Of a DNA stretch of 10,678 bases, positions 1-5,667 are shown piece after piece. The stretch is from JAXGPP01 sp964436865. Lineage in GTDB: Bacteria > Planctomycetota > Planctomycetia > Pirellulales > Thermoguttaceae. The notes under the pieces were generated by a model that saw only the letters and a program-made list of their open reading frames with translations, was not told the DNA's origin and did not search any database. The DNA lies in NCBI GenBank assembly GCA_964436865.1, contig CAYTFK010000246.1, positions 1-10,678 of the forward strand, given 5' to 3'. The position numbers were made by a program, and so were the translations under genes. Each line of letters begins with the position of its first letter. Position 1 is the stretch's first letter.

Positions 1-69
1 CGGCCTGCGAGAGCCACTCCTGAAGCGGCTTTGTTTCAGCTCCCGGTTCGACCATAGGCCACGTTTTCT

Positions 70-118
70 TCAACCCGGGTTGAGCACCCGTGGCAGTCTC
101 CCCTCGCTGCCCGGGGTG
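70..118 (-). terminator. Inverted repeats downstream of the lipoprotein gene, possible transcription end
   Basis: Two dyads lie 50-98 bases past the lipoprotein stop, read on the minus strand. The first pairs 85-89 and 92-96 (CACCC, GGCAG) with 114-118 and 107-111 (GGGTG, CTGCC) around a 10-base loop, with one 2x2 mismatch. The second, 70-83, is a perfect 14-base palindrome centred on CCCGGG. No U-run follows on the minus strand, so this is not a standard intrinsic terminator. The rest of 1-167 shows no coding signal that I can support. Confidence 0.3.
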
Positions 119-167
119 GTTGCGGATTCGATCCTGAAAGCCAAGCTGCCCGCGATTCTCGCCTTGT

Positions 168-890
168 CTACTGCCGTGGCTTGATGCTGGCGATCAACTG
201 CCGGAACGCCTGCTCGTTGGCGGCTACCGTCTTCTCGGGGCCGTAGAACTTGATGAAGTAGTTGCCGCGATCGTCGGTGGGAATGATGGCGGCCAGCATC
301 CGGTAACCGGGCCTTTCGATCGCCGGCGCAAACGGTCCCGGCTGGTCTTTGTAAGTGCCGGCAAGGTCGACCATGGTAATCTCCTTCCCGGCGGCCTCGA
401 TCTTCTCGACTTTAGGTTCAGGCCGCTCGGAGAACTGCTCCTGCCAGCGCTCGATGTTGGCCTCGATCGTCCCCTGGGCCGACATCACCGTCGCCCGGCC
501 GCGATCCTTATCACCCTCGGCGGCTTCGATGGCGAATTCGCTCTCAACCATCGAACTGCGGGGCTGCTGTCTGGACCACCCTTCGGGCGGCGTAAACTCC
601 AACTTGCTCCCCAGCGGGATGGGCCCCGCAACGTTGCCCCCGCCTGGTTGGCCAACCTCGCTATTCCCCGCCGGCGAAGCGGCTGCCTCCTCCGTCATCG
701 CCCGATCGGGCGCATCGGCGGCAGCACCTTCCGGGTGCGCCTGGATTGAAATGGCTGCGGTGTCGCCGCTGTCCATCGCCGCACCGGGCGCCGAGACGGC
801 GACCTCTTCCTCCTCGACCGATTCCTCGTAGGCCGGCTCGCAACCCGACAAACCGACGGCCAACAGTCCCGCAAATAGCACTCGCTTCAC
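168..890 (-). CDS. Predicted lipoprotein of unknown function
   Basis: A 240-residue protein with a lipoprotein signal: positive n-region (MKR), hydrophobic core (LFAGLLAVG) and lipobox LSGC with the acylated Cys at residue 17. It should be attached to a membrane facing the periplasm. After the Cys comes an acidic, Ala/Gly/Glu-rich low-complexity stretch to about residue 85, probably a flexible tether. A folded C-terminal part of about 150 residues begins near the motif LEFTPPEGW and includes AGTYKDQPGPF and YFIKFYGPEKTV; I recognise no named family in it. The start chosen is GTG at 890, because GGAGG (900-904) sits 9 bases upstream. The in-frame ATG at 899 abuts GGAGG with no spacer and would add only three residues. 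The gene stands alone, 281 bases past the permease stop. I am confident that it is a gene and a lipoprotein; the function is unknown. Confidence 0.82.
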   Translation of the reverse strand: MKRVLFAGLLAVGLSGCEPAYEESVEEEEVAVSAPGAAMDSGDTAAISIQAHPEGAAADAPDRAMTEEAAASPAGNSEVGQPGGGNVAGPIPLGSKLEFTPPEGWSRQQPRSSMVESEFAIEAAEGDKDRGRATVMSAQGTIEANIERWQEQFSERPEPKVEKIEAAGKEITMVDLAGTYKDQPGPFAPAIERPGYRMLAAIIPTDDRGNYFIKFYGPEKTVAANEQAFRQLIASIKPRQ

Positions 891-899
891 GGCGCGCAT

Positions 900-904
900 C
901 CTCC
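900..904 (-). promoter_or_regulatory. Shine-Dalgarno deciding the lipoprotein start
   Basis: GGAGG on the minus strand. It lies 9 bases before GTG (890) and 0 bases before ATG (899), which favours the GTG start. Confidence 0.5.
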
Positions 905-1170
905 AGATGTGGGAAACAGTCGTGTGAAATCTGCGATGACAATTGTTGCCTAATGGTCGTCGGCTCCAATTACCCCCACGGCGGGTAGGGTCTGGCGCGA
1001 TTCTCAATGAACCAGACAATCTCCATGGCAGCGGCTCAGTTGGAGGCTGACGGCAATCAAGCGGTACCCGCTATTTGGGCGGACACTTCCCGCCGGTGCT
1101 TGCCGACTGCTGCTCGAAGGGCTTCAACCATTGCGCCGGACCGCTCAGACGAACTCGCCTGGTTCGCATA
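905..1170. other. Intergenic region between the permease end and the lipoprotein start
   Basis: No ORF here has credible coding character. It must hold the end of the ABC transcript and, if the lipoprotein gene has its own promoter, that promoter. Weak dyads seen: GGCGG-N7-CCGCC at 1078-1094, 77-93 bases past the permease stop on the minus strand and without a U-run; and GTCTGG-N16-CCAGAC at 990-1017, about 100 bases upstream of the lipoprotein start. Neither is strong enough to name. Confidence 0.4.
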
Positions 1171-2544
1171 CTACCCGTAGATCGCCCAGCGGGCCAATTC
1201 GCCGGGCTTCGGCAGCTTTCCCTGGGTAAGGATGCCAATGCGGAAGATGCGGCTGGCGACGAACACGCACAGAACCGTGGCAGCCAGCGTGGTGACGACT
1301 CCCAGCATCGGCTGCCAGACCGGTATCGATGCGCTGGCCGACATCCGCAGGACCATCATCATCGGCGTGCCCGGCGGAATGAGCGAGGCCCAGGTGGCGA
1401 AGCTCCCGTTCGGCTCGCGGAGGACCGGGAACCAGATAAACAGCGGAAACATCATCACCAGCCACACCGGCAGGAGCATGCTCTGGGCTTCCTTGAGCTG
1501 GTTCACGGCCGCGCCGACGGCCATGAACACCGAGCCGAACAAGAGCACCGCCATCACCTGGTACACCAGGAACCATGGCAGAAGCCCCAGCGGCACCAGA
1601 TCGGTCACGCCGTGGTAAGCTGCCAGGCCATAAGCGCCGCAACCGTAGACAGCCACGACCGTGAGCGACCCGGCCACCCCGCCCAGTAGTTTGCCGATCA
1701 TCAGCTCAAACGCGTTGGCCGAGCCGAGCAGCACCTCGGCAATTCGCTGGCTCTTCTCTTCCAACACGCTCTCGAGCATCGGCTGGGCGGCCAGGAAGAT
1801 CACCATGAACATCAGCATCATTGCACCGAAGGGGAGGAAGATGCTCGTCTCCAGACTCGATTGTGCCGCCTTGGTGATGCCCCCCGTGTTCGAGCGGCTG
1901 ACGAGCCCGAGCGGCTCGATGATGACCGGCGTACCGGCACGGTCCACCACCTGGGGATCGACCCCCATCGCTTCGAGGCGCCGCCGCCGGACAAGATCGC
2001 TCAACCGGCCGGCAATCCAGTTCTTCTCCTCGGCGATCGCCGCATTCTCGGCATAGTAGGCGACGCGCGCGGCCGGAGCACCGTCGGGTACATCGAGCAC
2101 GCCGGCAGGAATCTCGACGAAGGCGTGTAGCCCGCCCTGCCTGATCCGTTCCGATAGTTCCAACCGCTCTTCCTCGCTCGGTTCCGGGTTGCTGCCTTGC
2201 TCAAGAACATATCGCGGCTGACGCTGCTGGCCGCTGGCCGGATCGATGATCTCGTGCCGATTGCGGTTCTCGGCGGCGGCGGCAAGCTGCTCGAACAGCA
2301 CGCCCGTGCCGTCGAAGATCACGATTCGTTTCTCAGCCGGCCCGACGCGGCGATCCAACGACCGTTGCAGAAAGATCCCGCCGAACATCAGGATCGGCAT
2401 GATCGTCAAGGCAAGGAGAAATGCCTTGGTGGCCACAATCGCCCGGTATTCACGGACGGCAATGATCAATACCTTGCCCGCCTTTCCCAGCCGATCCGGC
2501 GAGGGCGGGATCAAGACCCGGTCGTGCGGCGACGTCTCAGGCAT
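1171..2544 (-). CDS. ABC-2 type transporter permease, NatB/YhaP-like
   Basis: A 457-residue membrane subunit of an ABC exporter. One TM segment near the N-terminus (about residues 39-59, AFLLALTIMPILMFGG) is followed by a soluble loop of about 175 residues, then a C-terminal block of about five TM segments from about residue 235 onward. Just after the second TM lies EEKSQRIAEVLL (262-273), the coupling-helix motif typical of NatB-type ABC-2 permeases (COG1668, ABC2_membrane_3). The length fits the family. The start is ATG 2544, with GGAGG at 2551-2555 and a 6-base spacer; it overlaps the ATPase stop by 8 bases, which implies translational coupling. The NatB relative in Bacillus exports sodium, but this class also includes drug and peptide exporters, so the substrate cannot be read from the sequence. 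Confidence 0.92.
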   Translation of the reverse strand: MPETSPHDRVLIPPSPDRLGKAGKVLIIAVREYRAIVATKAFLLALTIMPILMFGGIFLQRSLDRRVGPAEKRIVIFDGTGVLFEQLAAAAENRNRHEIIDPASGQQRQPRYVLEQGSNPEPSEEERLELSERIRQGGLHAFVEIPAGVLDVPDGAPAARVAYYAENAAIAEEKNWIAGRLSDLVRRRRLEAMGVDPQVVDRAGTPVIIEPLGLVSRSNTGGITKAAQSSLETSIFLPFGAMMLMFMVIFLAAQPMLESVLEEKSQRIAEVLLGSANAFELMIGKLLGGVAGSLTVVAVYGCGAYGLAAYHGVTDLVPLGLLPWFLVYQVMAVLLFGSVFMAVGAAVNQLKEAQSMLLPVWLVMMFPLFIWFPVLREPNGSFATWASLIPPGTPMMMVLRMSASASIPVWQPMLGVVTTLAATVLCVFVASRIFRIGILTQGKLPKPGELARWAIYG

Positions 2545-3460
2545 GGCCGGCCTCCACGGGCGCTTGCGATTCCGGCCCGGCGATGCGCACGAAGATGTCG
2601 TGAAGCGATGGCCGGGTGAGCTCGAAGTGCTCAACTCGGGTCCGGCGAACGAGCTCATGGAGCACATTCTGCGGGTCGATCTGCGGGTCGAATCGCAGTT
2701 CCGTATAGCGCCCGTAGTGGTTCACTCGAACCACACCCGGCAGCGCGGCAAACGCGCCGTCGGAGCCATCGGTGCGGACACGTATGGTATCCTGGCCATA
2801 CTCGGCCTGGATCGATTCCAGCGTCCCGTCGAGGACCTTGCGGCCGCGGAAGATCATCAGGATCGTGTCGCACATTCTCTCGGCGATATCCATGTCGTGC
2901 GTCGAGAAGATCACCGTCGTCCCCTGGCGATGCAGGTCGAGCACGGCGTCCTTGAGAACCTCGGAATTGACCGGATCCAATCCGCTGAACGGCTCGTCGA
3001 GGATCAGCAGCTTCGGCCGGGCAACTACGGCGGCGATGAACTGCGCCTTCTGGGCCATTCCCTTGGAAAGCGCCTCAACGCGTTGGCTGGCCCAACGGGT
3101 CAGGTCGAACCGCTCCAGCCAGGAATCGACCTCGGCGCGCGGCTGGCGGAAACCCTTGAGCCGGGCAAAGTAGGTCAGCACGTCGCGGAGCCGCATTTTG
3201 CGATACAGCCCACGTTCTTCGGGCAGATAGCCCACCCGGTCGTCGGCCGACTCGCCCTCATCGCGTCCAAGCACGCAGATGCGACCGCTGTCGGGGTAGA
3301 GGATCCGCAGAATCATCCTCAGCGTGGTAGTCTTGCCGGAACCATTGGGGCCGATAAAGCCATAGATCGCCCCTTCCGGCACGCGGAGTTCCAGCCCATC
3401 CAACGCCAAGTGGCTGCCGAACCGCTTGCTTACCTGTTCCAACTCGATGGCCGGCTGCAT
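2537..3460 (-). CDS. ABC transporter ATP-binding protein, NatA/YhaQ-like
   Basis: A 307-residue ATPase that powers the permease encoded immediately downstream. Visible motifs: Walker A GPNGSGKT (37-44), LPEER in the Q-loop region (79-83, with Glu where Gln is usual), signature LSKGM (131-135), Walker B LLILDEP (151-157), D-loop SGLDP (159-163) and switch His188 in STHD. LSKGM in place of LSGGQ and the LPEERGLY block are normal for the YhaQ/NatA branch (COG4152). About 85 residues after the nucleotide-binding domain match the position of the DUF4162 domain found in that branch. The start ATG 3460 lacks a good Shine-Dalgarno (an AGGGG lies 13 bases away). Residues begin MQPAIELEQVSKRFG, as expected for a complete N-terminus. 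Substrate unknown. Confidence 0.94.
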   Translation of the reverse strand: MQPAIELEQVSKRFGSHLALDGLELRVPEGAIYGFIGPNGSGKTTTLRMILRILYPDSGRICVLGRDEGESADDRVGYLPEERGLYRKMRLRDVLTYFARLKGFRQPRAEVDSWLERFDLTRWASQRVEALSKGMAQKAQFIAAVVARPKLLILDEPFSGLDPVNSEVLKDAVLDLHRQGTTVIFSTHDMDIAERMCDTILMIFRGRKVLDGTLESIQAEYGQDTIRVRTDGSDGAFAALPGVVRVNHYGRYTELRFDPQIDPQNVLHELVRRTRVEHFELTRPSLHDIFVRIAGPESQAPVEAGHA

Positions 3461-3485
3461 GATTTCACGCGTGCCCCTGCGGATG

Positions 3486-3563
3486 GCCCGACAGTAGTTC
3501 GCCCGACACCGCCAGTTCTTTGGACACTGTGAACGGGGCTTCCGTAGATAGACACTGCCCGAC
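3486..3563. repeat. Iterated GCCCGAC motif upstream of the ABC operon
   Basis: The heptamer GCCCGAC occurs three times (3486-3492, 3501-3507, 3557-3563). The first two are each followed by a downstream AGTTC or TAGTTC. A second heptamer, GACACTG, occurs at 3523-3529 and 3551-3557. All lie in the 108 bases between the DUF1593 remnant and the ABC ATPase start. They could be regulator sites or simple short repeats. Confidence 0.3.
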
Positions 3564-3568
3564 GCGAT

Positions 3569-3913
3569 TCAAGGCGCGCTGATCACCACGCGGCGGTAGG
3601 CGGTCAGCGGGGGGACGCCGTCGTCAGTCGGTTCCGGGATCACGTAGATCTGATCGCCCGATGCGCTGGGGGGGATGGTAAGTCGCGATTCCAGCGACCC
3701 TTCCGTCGTAACGGAAATGCTCTCGCGGTACGTGCCGGCTTCAGAGTCGACCCACCAACGGCAGAAGAGCCGGTCGCCGTCGAGATCCCCTGAGCCGGCG
3801 GCACTAAGCCGCACGGCCTCCCCGGCCGGCACGGTGATGGATTGGGTCTTGCGGCGTGAATCACCATTGCAGACCGGCTGAGGCGGGTGATTCGCCGCAC
3901 AGAATTCTTGTGA
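3569..3913 (-). pseudogene. 5'-truncated remnant of a DUF1593 / Sde182 cellulose-binding protein (C-terminal domain only)
   Basis: The open frame gives 114 residues reading SQEFCAANHPPQPVCNGD, then an Ig-like domain with DLDGDRLFCRWWV, EAGTY and TDDGVPPLTAYRRVV. From family knowledge, NHPPxxxxNGD followed by DPDGDxLxYRWxxYPEAGTY and TDDGxPPLTxYRRV marks the C-terminal domain of DUF1593 (Sde182-like, nucleoside-hydrolase-fold) proteins, normally 450-500 residues. The whole catalytic part is missing. The frame opens directly at TGA 3914-3916, the stop of the membrane gene, and has no signal peptide. The only internal start is GTG 3832 (residue PAGEAV), without a Shine-Dalgarno. Canonical residues are eroded (VILEV-type strand reads VIPEP). 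There are no internal stops. Either it is a recent deletion remnant, or it is made as a small domain or by readthrough. Confidence 0.7.
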
Positions 3914-4417
3914 TCATCGGGCCGCCTCGCTCGCGATGATGCGACTCAGGCGATAGCAGTAGAGCAGTGGCAGGATACCCAGGACGCCGAACGAACAGTC
4001 GATGAGCCGCCACACCAGTGGAATCCCGCGCAACGCGCCGAAGACGAATGCCCAGGGAACGACGGCCACGCAAGCGATCATGCCGACCACAAGAACCCAG
4101 CGGTCCTCGCCGGGTTTGATGAGCGGCCGGAAGAAGAACAGGGCGATCACCAGATGGCCGAAGGCCAGCCAGTCGTTGCCGTATGCCAGGAACGGGTACT
4201 GGGCGTACGACTGCTCGAGCCCCTCACGTACGTGCGCGATCCAGAACCGCAAGCCGCTCAACTGAGCGGGGTTCGCATCAGGCGGAATGCCCAACCAGCT
4301 CGCCAGCACGACCACCTCGCGCTCGACCGGAATGGCCGTGAGGCCGCTCGCCACCAGCGCAGTGATGAACACCACCAGCGTGACGCGATAGCGGAACCTG
4401 GCTCTGGAGGCGGTCAT
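3914..4417 (-). CDS. Small four-TM membrane protein, conserved hypothetical
   Basis: A 167-residue integral membrane protein. TM segments lie at about residues 11-30, 82-98, 106-128 and 136-155. Between TM1 and TM2 is a loop with HVREGLEQSYAQYPFLAYGNDWLAFGH (given as fragments: HVREGL, YPFLAYG, NDWLAFGH). The later motif RGIPLVWRLIDCSFGV (130-145) has the look of a family signature. I recall uncharacterised proteins of this pattern in Planctomycetota and Bacteroidota, with no known function. The start ATG 4417 gives an N-terminus RFRYRVTLVVF that fits the pattern; longer in-frame starts (4474, 4495) would overlap floA. There is no clear Shine-Dalgarno. It begins 43 bases after the floA stop, so co-transcription is likely. 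The C-terminus is RLSRIIASEAAR, and the DUF1593 remnant continues in frame after its TGA. Confidence 0.82.
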   Translation of the reverse strand: MTASRARFRYRVTLVVFITALVASGLTAIPVEREVVVLASWLGIPPDANPAQLSGLRFWIAHVREGLEQSYAQYPFLAYGNDWLAFGHLVIALFFFRPLIKPGEDRWVLVVGMIACVAVVPWAFVFGALRGIPLVWRLIDCSFGVLGILPLLYCYRLSRIIASEAAR

Positions 4418-4460
4418 GGATACATCGGGCCAAGAGCCAAGGCGGTCGGGGAGCTCGCGA

Positions 4461-5474
4461 TTACGGCGCGCCATTGCCGCCGTGGGGGGTGCCAAGATTC
4501 CCTTCTCGGAACGCGGCCGCCATCGCCAACGGGACCTCGGCCTCGGCGAGCACCACTTGGGCGCGGTTCAAGGCGACCTGGGCCCGCATTTCCTGCTCGC
4601 GGGCGGCGGCCAGCGCACGGCGCTCCTCGGCCCGGGCGCGGGCCACGCGAGTGTCGGCCTCGGCCTGGTCGGCCTGCAGCCGGGCGCCGATGTTTTGCCC
4701 GACATCGATATCGGCGATGTCGATGGAAACGATCTGGAAGGCGGTCTGCGCGTCGAGGCCGCGCGCAAGCACAGCCTTCGAGATGCTGTCGGGGTTTTCC
4801 AGCACGTCGAGATGGGTCTCGGCCGAACCGATGGCCGTGATGATGCCTTCACCGACACGGGCGATAATTGTATCTTCGGTGGCCCCGCCGATCAGCCGTT
4901 CCAGGTTGGTTCGGACAGTCACCCGGGCGCGAACGCGCAGTTCGACGCCATTCTTGGCGATGGCGGAGAGGGTGTTCTTCTGGGTCTTGGCGGGATCGGG
5001 ACAGTCGATGACTTTGGGATGCACGCTCGTTTGCACGGCGTCGAGCACGTCGCGGCCGGCCAGATCGATGGCCGCCGCCTGATCGAAGTCGAGGTTCAGG
5101 TCGGCGCGATGGGCGGCGATGATCGCCCGGATCACGTGGTTCACGTTGCCGCCGGCCAGATAGTGGGCCTCCAAACGCCTCGTGCTGATCCCCGTCTCGC
5201 GCTCGGTGCCCAGGCCGGCCTGCATGGCCATGATCTTTCCTTGCACGATGGTCCGCGCATCCACCTGCCGGAAGCTCATGCCGATCAGGCTCATGATGCT
5301 TACTCGGGCATTCGACATGTACGCCTGGAACCAAATGCTCCCGTACACCGCGGCGACGATCCCCACCACCGCTACGAAGAAGCCCAGCACGACCACGCCG
5401 AAAATGATCAGCAGCATGGCGTTGTTGTTGGTTACTTCTTCCTGGGCGAGCAGCATCGGCAAGCCATCGAACAT
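4461..5474 (-). CDS. floA: Flotillin-like protein FloA (YqfA family)
   Basis: A 337-residue membrane scaffold protein; FloA oligomerises in functional membrane microdomains. A hydrophobic anchor spans about residues 19-47 (AMLLIIFGVVVLGFFVAVVG). The SPFH-like family segments follow: VSIMSLIGMSFRQVDARTIV, then GLGTERETGISTRRLEAHYLAGG, then VTVRTNLERLIGGATEDTIIARVGEG. An Ala/Glu/Arg-rich coiled coil (about 270-315) leads to the typical C-terminal block EAEVPLAMAAAFREGNLG (short parts: AEVPLA, AFREGNLG). Length and order match the family's usual size of about 330 residues. The start ATG 5474 is clear: AAGGAG at 5481-5486 with a 6-base spacer. No nfeD gene, the usual partner of floA, adjoins it; upstream is the divergent GTPase. 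Confidence 0.95.
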   Translation of the reverse strand: MFDGLPMLLAQEEVTNNNAMLLIIFGVVVLGFFVAVVGIVAAVYGSIWFQAYMSNARVSIMSLIGMSFRQVDARTIVQGKIMAMQAGLGTERETGISTRRLEAHYLAGGNVNHVIRAIIAAHRADLNLDFDQAAAIDLAGRDVLDAVQTSVHPKVIDCPDPAKTQKNTLSAIAKNGVELRVRARVTVRTNLERLIGGATEDTIIARVGEGIITAIGSAETHLDVLENPDSISKAVLARGLDAQTAFQIVSIDIADIDVGQNIGARLQADQAEADTRVARARAEERRALAAAREQEMRAQVALNRAQVVLAEAEVPLAMAAAFREGNLGTPHGGNGAP

Positions 5475-5480
5475 GGTTGT

Positions 5481-5486
5481 CTCCTT
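5481..5486 (-). promoter_or_regulatory. Strong Shine-Dalgarno of floA
   Basis: AAGGAG, 6 bases before ATG 5474. It rejects the 47-residue upstream extension that stays open in the same frame. Confidence 0.7.
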
Positions 5487-5580
5487 AAAAGCCCATTCGT
5501 CTTCCCCGCGGTGCGGATCACAGCGCCGCCGGGACCGACCGGCCATACCAGCCCGGTAGCATAGCCGATTCAGGGCGGGG

Positions 5581-5606
5581 AGGGTAGCACCCGGAAATCG
5601 TACCCT
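5581..5606. promoter_or_regulatory. Inverted repeat AGGGTA-N14-TACCCT in the floA/GTPase divergent region
   Basis: Perfect 6-base arms (5581-5586 and 5601-5606) with centres two helical turns apart, the geometry of a dimeric regulator site. It lies about 110 bases upstream of floA and 60 bases upstream of the GTPase. Function inferred only from position and symmetry. Confidence 0.3.
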
Positions 5607-5619
5607 GGCTGCCACCTGG

Positions 5620-5638
5620 GGAACACTCCCCGTGTTCC
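5620..5638. promoter_or_regulatory. Perfect dyad GGAACAC-N5-GTGTTCC upstream of the GTPase gene
   Basis: A 19-base site with perfect 7-base arms and spacer TCCCC, ending 29 bases before ATG 5668. The following TAATACGTGTTAGACT stretch is the most AT-rich part of the region and could carry a -10 element (TAGACT). The dyad would then overlap or abut the promoter, as a repressor operator does. As RNA it could instead form a hairpin with a 5-base loop. Confidence 0.4.
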
Positions 5639-5667
5639 GAACCCCTAATACGTGTTAGACTAAAGAT

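Noticed and set aside
1..60. GGTTCGACC resembling a tRNA T-loop near the left edge
   Set aside because: The flanking bases do not form a 5-bp T-stem and no acceptor or anticodon arm can be paired.
1150..1166. CGAAC-N7-GTTCG dyad at the permease stop
   Set aside because: Short stem, overlaps the coding end, no T-run; likely chance.
2537..3460. ABC signature LSKGM and Q-loop Glu as possible inactivation
   Set aside because: Both variants are normal in the YhaQ/NatA branch; Walker A, Walker B and the switch His are intact.
2246..3532. 428-codon plus-strand open frame
   Set aside because: It lies antisense to the ABC ATPase and permease, which carry full motif sets. Open antisense frames are expected in DNA of this GC content.
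4416..5564. 382-codon plus-strand open frame
   Set aside because: Antisense to floA, which is certain; no motifs of its own.
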